This document shows, in pieces, positions 31,885-40,099 of a DNA stretch of 64,000 bases; within the stretch, counting starts at the first letter, position 1, and each line of letters starts with the position of its first letter. The translations under genes were made by a program, and so were the position numbers. The notes below the pieces were generated by a model. The model worked only from the letters and a program-made list of their open reading frames with translations, was not told the DNA's origin and did not search any database. This DNA is from a bacterium. GTDB lineage: Bacteria; Auribacterota; UBA3054. Location of the stretch: NCBI GenBank assembly GCA_017616555.1, contig JAFZXZ010000016.1:150642-214641 (forward strand). The letters are read 5' to 3'.

Positions 31885-33744
31885 ATGTCCCTTTTGGATA
31901 AAGTGCAAACGCCTTCCGACATCAGGAAACTTAGGGTCGAGGAACTCCCCGAACTCTGCTCTGAAATAAGAGCGGAGATCGTGAATACCGTCTCCAAAAC
32001 GGGCGGACACCTTGCTTCGAGCCTGGGCGCCGTAGAACTGGCGGTCGCTTTGCACTACGTTTACGACACGCCGAAAGACAAGCTCGTCTGGGACACGGGG
32101 CACCAGGCCTACGCCCACAAATTGTTGACGGGCCGCCGCGAAAAGTTCCATACTCTCAGGCAAAAGGACGGCCTCAGCGGATACCCGACGCCTGAGGAAA
32201 GCCCCTACGACTGCTACCCGGTCGGACACGCCGGCACTTCCATTTCGGTAGCCTTGGGCCTGGCCGCCGCCAGGGACGCCAAAGGCGAAGACTATCAGGT
32301 CGTCGCCGTGATAGGCGACGGCGCCATGACGAGCGGTCTGGCGCTGGAAGCCTTGAACAACAACGCCGCCAGGGGAAGATTCACGGTCGTCCTGAACGAC
32401 AACGCCATGTCCATCTCGCCCACCAAGGGCGCCATCGCCAAACATTTCGCCAGATTAGTCTCGAACGTCCATTACCGCCAGTTCAAGAGGAATTGCAAAA
32501 ATATCTTGAGCAGCATTCCCGTGATAGGCGTCCATCTGACGAATTTCAGCATGCGCCTCTTGGGCGCTTTCAAGCTGCTTTTCATCGTTGACAATATCTT
32601 CGAGAAGATGGGCTTCCACTACATCGGTCCGGTGGACGGCAACGACGTGAAAGAACTGGTGCGCATCCTGAAAGCCCGCTCCACTGAGCAGGTCATGCCG
32701 GTGGTGTTGCACTGCCGCACCAAGAAAGGCAAAGGCTACGCTCCTGCGGAAAAGAATCCTGAACGCTACCACGGCGTCGGCAAATTCGACCCCGCGACCG
32801 GCGAACTCGTAAAGACTGAGAAAAAATATCTGACATACACCGACGCCGTCTCCAAGACCGTCCTGGATCTGGCGGAAAAAGACGAGCGCGTCGTGGTGGT
32901 CTCGGCCGCCATGTGCGGCGGCACGGGCATGACGAATTTCGCCAATCACTTCCCCGACCGTTTCTTCGACGTCGGCATAGCGGAACAGCACGCCGTCACC
33001 TTCGCGGGAGGCTTGGCCAGCAGCGGCCTCCGTCCCATCGTCGGCATCTATTCGACTTTCATGCAGAGGGCTTACGACGAGATCGCCCACGACGTCTGTC
33101 TGCCCAACGCCAACGTTATTTTGGCGCTCGACCGCGCCGGCCTAGTCGGAAGCGACGGCAAGACTCACCACGGCGCTTTCGATCTTTCTTACCTCAGGCA
33201 CCTTCCGAATCTCATGATCTTCTCGCCCAGGGACGAGGAGGCCGTGAGATCCGTTTTCGAGTACGCCCTGCTGCACGACGGGCCCGTGGCCATCCGCTAT
33301 CCCAGGAGGACCATCCCCTACGATCTGCCCAAAGAAAATGCTCCCGCTTTCACAGGCGACGTCACAAAGTGGCAGACTTTAAAGGAGGGCGATCTCTGCG
33401 CGATCGTCGCGACCGGGCATATGGTCTTCCACGCCCTGAGAGCCGCCGAGATCGTAAAGGAGAAATTCGCCAAAGAGGTGCGCGTCATCGACGCCTGCGC
33501 CATCAAGCCTCTGGATATGGAAACGCTTGCCAGTCTGGCTGGCATTCCTATCGTGACGATGGAAGACAACGCCCTGATAGGCGGCCTTGGCGAAACTATC
33601 GCCTTCCAGCTCAAGAAGCCTGTTCTCTCCTTCGGCATTCCCGATGATTTCATCGCCCACGGCACGCTTGACGAACTTTATTCCGAACTCGGCTGGCAGC
33701 CCGAGCAGGTAGCAATTAAAATCGCGGAGGCCTTTAAACTATGA
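31885..33744 (+). CDS. dxs: 1-deoxy-D-xylulose 5-phosphate synthase
   Basis: First, flux-controlling step of the MEP pathway: pyruvate plus glyceraldehyde 3-phosphate gives DXP, using thiamine diphosphate. The protein is 619 aa, normal length. Early His42 (GGHLASSLG), GHAGTS (114-119), the ThDP/Mg motif GDGAMTSG (144-151) and NDNAMSI are present. The catalytic Glu is Glu367 in IAEQHAVTFAGG, with the C-terminal transketolase-like domain (AIRYPRRTIP). The start lies 2 nt after xseB and the end overlaps the kinase gene by 4 nt. Confidence 0.98.
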   Translation: MSLLDKVQTPSDIRKLRVEELPELCSEIRAEIVNTVSKTGGHLASSLGAVELAVALHYVYDTPKDKLVWDTGHQAYAHKLLTGRREKFHTLRQKDGLSGYPTPEESPYDCYPVGHAGTSISVALGLAAARDAKGEDYQVVAVIGDGAMTSGLALEALNNNAARGRFTVVLNDNAMSISPTKGAIAKHFARLVSNVHYRQFKRNCKNILSSIPVIGVHLTNFSMRLLGAFKLLFIVDNIFEKMGFHYIGPVDGNDVKELVRILKARSTEQVMPVVLHCRTKKGKGYAPAEKNPERYHGVGKFDPATGELVKTEKKYLTYTDAVSKTVLDLAEKDERVVVVSAAMCGGTGMTNFANHFPDRFFDVGIAEQHAVTFAGGLASSGLRPIVGIYSTFMQRAYDEIAHDVCLPNANVILALDRAGLVGSDGKTHHGAFDLSYLRHLPNLMIFSPRDEEAVRSVFEYALLHDGPVAIRYPRRTIPYDLPKENAPAFTGDVTKWQTLKEGDLCAIVATGHMVFHALRAAEIVKEKFAKEVRVIDACAIKPLDMETLASLAGIPIVTMEDNALIGGLGETIAFQLKKPVLSFGIPDDFIAHGTLDELYSELGWQPEQVAIKIAEAFKL

Positions 33745-34817
33745 ACGACCTCGCCGTTTTCCTGAACGCCCTGCCGGACGGTATCGTTGCTGTCAGCGAA
33801 CAAAACGTTGTGCTTTTCGCCAACGCCGCGGTCTATGACACCTTAGGCGTCCTTCCCCAGAGCATCACAGGGCTTCCTTTGAGCGACTGCCTGAAAGATC
33901 AGAACCTTATGATGCAACTCGACAAGACCGGGCACGAATCTTTCCTGACCTTGGAGACGGACGTCAATTATCCCAGGAAACTGAGGCTTAGGATAAAGAT
34001 CGTCCCGCTCCAGGAAAAGAACTGCGAAATTGATTCCCCTGTCGCGCTCATCATCTTCACCGACGTTTCCAGGGAGATGAGCACGGCGGAGGACAGGGAA
34101 CGGAATTCCAAGCTTGAGACCATGCGGCTCTTGACTGCCGGCGTGGCCCACGAACTGGGCAATCCCCTAAATTCCATCATCATGAAGGCCGACCTTACGG
34201 AACGGCTGGTCATGAAGCTGCCTGACTCTGAGACCAAAGAAAAGATCGCGAGAGACCTTGACGTCATCATAAGCGAGAGCGAACGCTTGAAGAGGATCGT
34301 GGAGGACTTCCTGAAGGCCGCCAGGCCGCTTTCCTTCCGGCCCAGCGAGGCCGACCTCAAAAAACTCTGCGAAGGCTGCCTTGCCGTCATGGAGCCGGAA
34401 CTGCACTCCAGGGACATCGTCATCCAGAAATACCTTTCCCCTGTTCCCCCCGCCCTGCTCGACGAGGATCTCTTGCGCGGCGCCATCATAAACGTCATCA
34501 GGAACGCCGTGGAGGCCATGCCGGAAGGCGGACTCCTCATCGTGCGGCTGGAAACGGAGGGCGACTTCTTCAAGCTCTCCATAAGAGACAACGGAACAGG
34601 CATGACGGAAGAGACCGCCGAAAAAATGTTCGATCCCTTCTACACCACCAAGCAGACCGGAACGGGCCTGGGCATGCTGCAAATAAAGCGCGCCATGGAA
34701 GCCCACTCCGGCACGATAGAAATTAAGAGCCGCGTCGGCAAAGGCACGACCGTCACCTTAAAGGCGCCCCTGCGCCAGAGCGAAACTCACGTTCTCGATT
34801 CCCCGGAGGTAAAATGA
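33741..34817 (+). CDS. NtrB-like sensor histidine kinase
   Basis: A 358-aa cytoplasmic sensor kinase. An N-terminal PAS-like domain (about 1-110: DGIVAVSEQNVVLFANAA) is followed by HisKA with phospho-acceptor His137 in GVAHELGNPLNSI. The HATPase_c domain has the N-box NVIRNAVEAMPEGG, G1 DNGTGM and G2 GTGLGM. There are no membrane helices. The stop overlaps the start of the sigma54 activator gene, so the two form a two-component pair. The signal is not known; location after dxs and rseP may mean envelope or polysaccharide stress. Confidence 0.93.
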   Translation: MNDLAVFLNALPDGIVAVSEQNVVLFANAAVYDTLGVLPQSITGLPLSDCLKDQNLMMQLDKTGHESFLTLETDVNYPRKLRLRIKIVPLQEKNCEIDSPVALIIFTDVSREMSTAEDRERNSKLETMRLLTAGVAHELGNPLNSIIMKADLTERLVMKLPDSETKEKIARDLDVIISESERLKRIVEDFLKAARPLSFRPSEADLKKLCEGCLAVMEPELHSRDIVIQKYLSPVPPALLDEDLLRGAIINVIRNAVEAMPEGGLLIVRLETEGDFFKLSIRDNGTGMTEETAEKMFDPFYTTKQTGTGLGMLQIKRAMEAHSGTIEIKSRVGKGTTVTLKAPLRQSETHVLDSPEVK

Positions 34818-36172
34818 AAAAGGTAATCCTTGTCGTTGATGACGAAAAAAACGCCCGCGATAACCTCCGCGAGATCATAGAAGACATCATGGGTCTCTCC
34901 ATGGCGGAGGCCGACTGCGCCAAGACCGCCATCGATTTACTTCGCAACCGCGTCTTCGACCTCATCCTGACGGACCTCAGGATGCCCGGCGATTCCGGCA
35001 TGCTGGTATTGGAGGAAGCCCAGAGGATCTGCCCCGAAACGCCGGTCATCATAATGACGGCCTTCGGCTCTGCCGACGAAGCGGGCGAAGCGCTCCAAAA
35101 GGGCGCCTACGACTTCCTCTCGAAGCCCTTGCGCGCCGGCACAGTCGAGGAAAAGATCGCCGAGACGCTCCGCCTTGACGAGAAACAGGAAACGCCCGAC
35201 GCCTTCGACAGGATCATCGGCAATTCCGACGCTTTGAAAGAAACGCTGAAGACCGCCCGCCAAGCCGCGCCAACGGACGCGACGATCCTTATTGAAGGCG
35301 AAAGCGGCACAGGCAAAGGCCTCCTTGCCGAATGCATCCACGAAGCCAGCCCGCGAAGCAAGGGCAAGTTCGTCGTCATCCACTGCGCCAACACTCCGCA
35401 GGACATCCTTATGAGCGAGCTCTTCGGTCATGAGAAAGGCTCCTTCACCGGCGCCATCTCGCAGCACAAGGGCAAATTCGAGGAGGCGGGCGACGGCACG
35501 GTCTTCATCGACGAAGTCGGAACGCTGCCCCTGAAAGTCCAGACCATTCTCCTGAGAGTCCTGCAGGATAAGAAATTCGAGCGCTTGGGCGGCAACGAGA
35601 CCATAATTTCCAAGGCGCGCGTCATCGCGGCCACCAACGAGAACTTAAGCGAGCTTGTCAAGGCCGGGCGCTTCAGGGAGGATCTTCTCTACCGCCTGAA
35701 AGTCGTCTCGCTGACCATGCCGCCCCTGAGAGTCAGAAAGGGCGACATTCCACTTCTGATCGACCACTTCCTAGCCCAGGCCAACAAGGAGACTTCCAAG
35801 AACGTCACGATCTCCAAGATCGCCAGGGAAATGATGGAGAAATATTCCTGGAGCGGCAACATCCGGGAGATCCACAACGTTATCGAAGCTTTGGTCATCA
35901 AGAATTCCAGCGGCGAAGTGACACCGCGCGACCTTCCCTCTGAGATCCTCGCCGAATCCGGCGCGAAAAAAGAAGAGAAGAGTTCCGCCGCCCTTTGGGA
36001 AAAACTCGACAAGATGACTTTGGACGAGATCAAGAAAGCCCTTATAGAAAGAAAATTGAAAAACGGCAAGACGAGAACTCAGATCGCCGACGAACTCGGC
36101 ATAAGCCGCCGCAGCCTCTACAGATTGCCGGATAGCTACGGCATCAAGAAAGGAAAAAAGAAAGATGAATGA
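34814..36172 (+). CDS. NtrC-family sigma54-dependent response regulator
   Basis: A 452-aa transcription activator. The receiver domain has Asp54 (LILTDLRMPGDSG) as phosphorylation site. The AAA+ domain has Walker A GESGTGKG (162-169), the sigma54-contact loop GSFTGA (209-214; the usual GAFTGA has Ala at the second position) and Walker B GTVFIDEV (228-235). A Fis-type helix-turn-helix ends the protein (KTRTQIADELGISRRSLYRL). Overlaps: 4 nt with the kinase and 8 nt with the glycosyltransferase. It implies RpoN elsewhere in the genome. Targets are unknown; no convincing -24/-12 box was found in the window by eye. Confidence 0.95.
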   Translation: MKKVILVVDDEKNARDNLREIIEDIMGLSMAEADCAKTAIDLLRNRVFDLILTDLRMPGDSGMLVLEEAQRICPETPVIIMTAFGSADEAGEALQKGAYDFLSKPLRAGTVEEKIAETLRLDEKQETPDAFDRIIGNSDALKETLKTARQAAPTDATILIEGESGTGKGLLAECIHEASPRSKGKFVVIHCANTPQDILMSELFGHEKGSFTGAISQHKGKFEEAGDGTVFIDEVGTLPLKVQTILLRVLQDKKFERLGGNETIISKARVIAATNENLSELVKAGRFREDLLYRLKVVSLTMPPLRVRKGDIPLLIDHFLAQANKETSKNVTISKIAREMMEKYSWSGNIREIHNVIEALVIKNSSGEVTPRDLPSEILAESGAKKEEKSSAALWEKLDKMTLDEIKKALIERKLKNGKTRTQIADELGISRRSLYRLPDSYGIKKGKKKDE

Positions 36173-37946
36173 CGCTCCCCTTATTTCCGTTCTGATGCCG
36201 GCCTACAACGAAGGCAGCCACATTAGGGCAAACCTGGAAAAGGTCCGCGCCACCTTAGAAGACATGCAGTCCACCTGCTGCAAGGATCTTCCGGGCGGCT
36301 TTGAAATTATCGTCGTCAACGACGGCAGCACCGACAATACGCAAAAGGAAATAGAGACAGCCGCCGCCAGAAGCGACACCATAAAATGCGTCGCCCATAC
36401 GAGCAACCGCGGCAAATGCGTCGCCCTAAGGACGGCCTTCCAGCACTCGAAAGGAAAATACATTTTCTTCCTCGACAGCGACCTTGAGATAGACCCCGCC
36501 TTCCTGGAACCGCTTTTCGTGAAGATGCAACATGAGGACTGCGACGCCGTCTTCGGCTCGAAGCAAATGGGCTCTAAAAAGCATTATCCCCTGCTTAGAA
36601 GGATCGCCAGCAAGATCTTCTCGGCTTTCGTCTATCTCTTGCTGCCGCTTCCAATTAAAGACACCCAGACCGGACTTAAGCTTTTCAAAAGGGAACTTCT
36701 CGAGCGCGTCTTCGACTGCATGCTGGTCAGGCGCTATGCCTTCGACGTGGAGCTGGCCGCTCTTGCCGTGCACAACGGCTTCAAACTTACGGAGGAAGCC
36801 GTCACAGTCAATTTCCTTGGTCGCCAGGGCTCCATGTCCCTCTACAACGTCTTCAACATGACGCTGGACATTCTGGCCATTTTCTACCGCCTGAAAGTTT
36901 TGGCCTACTACGACAGCTGGGTTCCGAAACGCAACAAAGAAAAACCCTTCATCTCCATCGTCATCGCGGTAAAAGCCGACAACCCCTATTTGAGGCAGTC
37001 CGTTGCGCGCTCTCTGGAGCAAGATTATCCCAAGGACCGCTATGAGATAATCGTGCTTCCGGACGAAGCGATCGATTCTTTAGACCCCTCCGTCAGAGTG
37101 ATCCCCTCCGGTCCCGAGCTTCCGGCCATCAAGAGAAATTTGGGCGTTGAATCCGCCAGGGGCGAAATAATCGCCTTCCTGGACGACGACGCTTACCCGA
37201 GGGAAAACTGGCTCTCTGAGCTGGCCGGCAACTTCACAGACGAAAGATTGGCCGGCGTGGGCGGCCCGGGCACGACTCCTCCGGAAGACTCCTTCTGGCA
37301 GAGAGTGGGCGGCGCCGTCTATGAATCGAAAATGATGAGCGGCGGCTACTCCTACCGCTACCTGGTGGATCGCAGACGCATGGTGGACGATTACCCGACC
37401 TGCAACCTAGCTCTTAGGAAAGACGTCTTCCAGGAAGCCGGCGGCTTCCAGACCAACTTCTGGCCGGGCGAAGACACGGAGCTCTGCCTGACCGTCACCA
37501 AGAAGCTGAACTACAACATTGTTTACGACCCCTTAGTGGAAGTCTGCCACCACCGCCGCCACCTTTTCAAGGGCCACTTCCGCCAGCTTACGCAGTACGC
37601 TCTGCATCGCGGATATTTCGTGAAGAAGTTTCCGGAGACCTCCCGGAAATTCGCCTATTTCGTGCCCTCGCTCTTCCTTCTGGGCGTCCTGCTTGGACCC
37701 CTGACGTTCCTCACGCCGAAATTGTATTTCTTCAGTCTTCTCTACCTGGTGGTGTTGGCGATCTACTTCCTCCATTCCATCTTCTTCGCTTTCATTCTTC
37801 ATCCGAAACTCACGCCCTTCACGGTCCTGGGCGTTTTCTTGTCGCATTTAGCTTACGGTTGGTATTTCTTAGTAGGCCTCTTCTCCTCCAGGCTTAGGAA
37901 GGAAGAGGAATATCACGCAAAGATCAGGAAATCTCATGAAAATTAA
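36165..37946 (+). CDS. fused double GT2 glycosyltransferase, membrane-bound
   Basis: A 593-aa protein with two family-2 glycosyltransferase domains in tandem. The first (about 5-235) is DPM/DolP-mannose-synthase-like: VLMPAYNEGS, VVNDGSTDNT, DSDLEIDPAF and KDTQTGLKLFKRELL. The second (about 260-480) starts FISIVIAVKADNPYLRQSV and has FLDDDAYPRENWL and WPGEDTELCL. A C-terminal hydrophobic region (LFLLGVLLGPLTFLT onward) gives two to three membrane helices. The fusion would let one protein make and use a lipid-linked sugar (inference). It lies inside the operon after the two-component pair, with 8- and 11-nt overlaps. Confidence 0.9.
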   Translation: MNDAPLISVLMPAYNEGSHIRANLEKVRATLEDMQSTCCKDLPGGFEIIVVNDGSTDNTQKEIETAAARSDTIKCVAHTSNRGKCVALRTAFQHSKGKYIFFLDSDLEIDPAFLEPLFVKMQHEDCDAVFGSKQMGSKKHYPLLRRIASKIFSAFVYLLLPLPIKDTQTGLKLFKRELLERVFDCMLVRRYAFDVELAALAVHNGFKLTEEAVTVNFLGRQGSMSLYNVFNMTLDILAIFYRLKVLAYYDSWVPKRNKEKPFISIVIAVKADNPYLRQSVARSLEQDYPKDRYEIIVLPDEAIDSLDPSVRVIPSGPELPAIKRNLGVESARGEIIAFLDDDAYPRENWLSELAGNFTDERLAGVGGPGTTPPEDSFWQRVGGAVYESKMMSGGYSYRYLVDRRRMVDDYPTCNLALRKDVFQEAGGFQTNFWPGEDTELCLTVTKKLNYNIVYDPLVEVCHHRRHLFKGHFRQLTQYALHRGYFVKKFPETSRKFAYFVPSLFLLGVLLGPLTFLTPKLYFFSLLYLVVLAIYFLHSIFFAFILHPKLTPFTVLGVFLSHLAYGWYFLVGLFSSRLRKEEEYHAKIRKSHEN

Positions 37947-38679
37947 ATTTCTGCCTCTGTTCTTTTCGCTGCTTTTAAGTTGGAACGCCTTCGCGTCCCC
38001 CGTTATCGATTTCCCCGTAAAGCCAGGTCTTCTGCTTGAAGACTCCCTGGCCCACGGCGAAAAAAAGCTCTCCATGCTTATCGCCAACACCGGAACCGAC
38101 CCCCTGAACATCAAAAAGTTCAGGCCTTCCTGCGCCTGCACAAAGGTCAGCCCGGACGCCCCGCTTACAATTGGCCCCGGCGAAACGAACACCTTCCTTT
38201 GCACGCTTGACCTCGGCGGCGAACTGAAGAAAGGCCCGAAGAACTACACGGTTTATATTGAGAGCGACGATCCGGAAAAGCCTGTCGCGAGCTGGTACGT
38301 CACCGTTCCCATCATCCCCTGCGTGGAGCTTCACCCCAAGCAGCTTAGCTTCATGGAAAGCGACGCCCCGACCCAGACCGTCACCGTTATCCAGCATTTC
38401 AGGGAGCCCGTTTCCCCTCTCAACGTCTATTTCCTCGATGATCTTTTCGGCGCTCCGCCGGATGAGGACAAAAAGCCCGACAAATTCCTTGCTTTCCGCG
38501 TTGAGGAACCTCTTGATTCCGTAACCAACCGCATCACGGTCTTCAGGATCAAGGACAAGACTTATTCCCGCTACGGCAGCATCAGGATCTCCGTGGACGC
38601 CGGGTGCAAGTTCAATGTCCTCCGCATAGACACCCCTAAGTTCCCTAAGGCCCAAAACGAGGCCGAAGCCGAAAAGTGA
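37936..38679 (+). CDS. exported DUF1573 protein
   Basis: A 247-aa exported protein (signal MKIKFLPLFFSLLLSWNAFA). Residues about 45-125 form a DUF1573 Ig-like fold with its hallmark ITNTG-like and cysteine phrases: IANTGTDPLNIKKFRPSCAC, then TIGPGETNTFLC. DUF1573 is often found next to thiol-redox or CcdA genes, and here the next gene (4-nt overlap, GTGA) is such a protein. A periplasmic chaperone or surface-protein partner role is plausible but unproven. Confidence 0.88.
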   Translation: MKIKFLPLFFSLLLSWNAFASPVIDFPVKPGLLLEDSLAHGEKKLSMLIANTGTDPLNIKKFRPSCACTKVSPDAPLTIGPGETNTFLCTLDLGGELKKGPKNYTVYIESDDPEKPVASWYVTVPIIPCVELHPKQLSFMESDAPTQTVTVIQHFREPVSPLNVYFLDDLFGAPPDEDKKPDKFLAFRVEEPLDSVTNRITVFRIKDKTYSRYGSIRISVDAGCKFNVLRIDTPKFPKAQNEAEAEK

Positions 38680-39839
38680 TAAAACTACCCCTGAAAACGA
38701 AGAAAGGCCTCTTTTTGGCCCTCACAGGGCTTTTATTGGCCGTTTCCGGCCCAAGCCTGGCCTCGGAGATCAATTTGCGCTTCTTCCACTCGGACTGCCG
38801 CGAGTGCGAAGAGACCATGTATTTCCTGAAAGACCTGGAGGGTGCTTTCGAGGAGATCACGCTCCACGACCTGCCGCTCGAGGAGGAGGAGAACTACCTT
38901 CTGCTTTTGAAACTGGAAAAGGAACTGAACCTGGAGAACAAAAAGAACGCTCCAGTCTCGCTTTTCCTTTACACCAACGTTTTCTACGGCATAGCGGAAG
39001 TTACCAACTCCCTGCCTGCTCACATTGCGGCCTTTGAGGGCCGGGACGTTCCGCTTTATGAACCGGATATTCAGCAGGATTCCCAGGAGCTCGCCAAAGA
39101 GAAGATGCGGGGCTTCACGTTCATGAGCGTCCTAGTAAACGGACTTCTGGACGGCATCAACCCCTGCGCTTTCGCCACTCTCATTCTCTTCATTTCCCTG
39201 CTCTCCGTTTACGGCTCCTCGAAAAGAGAGATAATCATAACCGGGCTGACTTTCACTTTCGCGGTCTTTTTGACCTACCTGGCCCTGGGGTTAGGCTTCC
39301 TTAACGTCATAAAAGCCCTCTCCATCTTTCCGAAGATCAAGTTCGCTTTCGACATCGCGCTCATAATTTTCTGCCTCGTCTGCGCCGTCTTTTCCATAAA
39401 GGACGCTTTCACCGTCAGCAGATCGGGCACGGGCGAGAAAGAAAGCGAGAGCCTCATCCTGAAACTTCCCCCGAGGCTCAGGGGCATGATCACCAGGATC
39501 CTTTCCGCCTACGCCGGCAAAAAGCGCTGGCTCTTCGGCGTATTCTTGGCGGGCTTCCTTGTTTCGCTTCTTGAGTCCGTCTGCACGGGACAAGTCTATA
39601 TTCCGACCATCAACCTCATCATCAAAAACGATCCGGCAAGAATAACAGCCTGGCTGTGGTTGCTTTTCTACAATTTCCTTTTCGCTTTGCCTCTGATCGT
39701 CCTGACCTTCCTCGCGGCCTTCGGGCTTAAGTCGCAGTTCATGCTGAAAGTCCAGCGCAAGGGCGCGGTGCCGATAAGGATCGGAATGGCGCTGCTGTTT
39801 GTGTTTATGGCAGCGCTGCTGATTCTTCACCTCCGCTGA
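38676..39839 (+). CDS. DsbD/CcdA-like thiol transporter with thioredoxin-like N-domain
   Basis: A 387-aa protein. A signal/anchor is followed by an exported glutaredoxin-like domain with Cys41-x-x-Cys44 (FFHSDCRECEET). A 6-helix DsbD/CcdA-type membrane domain begins at about 145. The conserved membrane cysteines are Cys163 (GINPCAFATL) and Cys302 (SVCTGQVYIPT), the pair that moves electrons across the membrane. The order (soluble domain before the membrane domain) resembles ScsB/DsbD-like proteins. The GTG start overlaps the DUF1573 stop. Expected role: supply of reductant to periplasmic disulfides, perhaps for the DUF1573 protein. It is the last gene of the run; element A follows 25 nt after the stop. 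Confidence 0.88.
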   Translation: MIKLPLKTKKGLFLALTGLLLAVSGPSLASEINLRFFHSDCRECEETMYFLKDLEGAFEEITLHDLPLEEEENYLLLLKLEKELNLENKKNAPVSLFLYTNVFYGIAEVTNSLPAHIAAFEGRDVPLYEPDIQQDSQELAKEKMRGFTFMSVLVNGLLDGINPCAFATLILFISLLSVYGSSKREIIITGLTFTFAVFLTYLALGLGFLNVIKALSIFPKIKFAFDIALIIFCLVCAVFSIKDAFTVSRSGTGEKESESLILKLPPRLRGMITRILSAYAGKKRWLFGVFLAGFLVSLLESVCTGQVYIPTINLIIKNDPARITAWLWLLFYNFLFALPLIVLTFLAAFGLKSQFMLKVQRKGAVPIRIGMALLFVFMAALLILHLR

Positions 39840-39864
39840 TTTTTCTTCTAAGGAGCGTTCCGTC

Positions 39865-39962
39865 GCAAAGTGCGGCGTATACCCCTCGTTCACGGACTAC
39901 GCGCGCCTTGCCTTGATTTGCGTCCTCCGTGAGTTCACTTAGGGGTATACGCCGCACTTTGC
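39865..39962 (+). repeat. structured element A, copy 2
   Basis: A 54-nt core (39887-39940) with CGTTCACGGACTAC and GCGTCCTCCGTGAGTTC, enclosed by perfect 22-nt arms 39865-39886 (GCAAAGTGCGGCG, TATACCCCT) and 39941-39962. The core matches copy 3 at nearly every position, but the arms are unrelated to those of copy 3. It lies between convergent genes. Confidence 0.93.
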
Positions 39963-39976
39963 TCCAACGCTTGCAG

Positions 39977-40058
39977 GGAGCGAAGCAAGAAGGCATGTAC
40001 CCGTAAGCAAACTCAGCGAAGCTTGTTTGCCAAGGGCACATGCCTTTTGCGAGCGACC
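39977..40058 (+). repeat. structured element B, copy 2
   Basis: The 49-nt core CATGTACCCGTAAGCAAAC ... CAAGGGCACATG is enclosed by partly paired arms (GGAGCGAAGCAAGAAGGC and GCCTTTTGCGAGCGACC). It differs from copy 3 (44862-44943, opposite strand) at only two of 82 positions. It is followed at 40068-40080 by GGGATATGTGCTT, the same 13-mer as in the right arm of element A copy 1. Confidence 0.93.
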
Positions 40059-40099
40059 AACGAGCGGGGGATATGTGCTTTTTCGCACGAAGGTAAATT

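Noticed and set aside
34814-36172. Inactive sigma54 activator because of GSFTGA
   Set aside because: Only the second residue of GAFTGA is changed; the key Phe-Thr pair and Walker motifs are intact, so there is no reason to call it inactive.
39865-39962. A elements as ordinary intrinsic terminators
   Set aside because: They have no T-tract after the stem, the long conserved core is not needed for termination, and a normal terminator sits next to copy 3.
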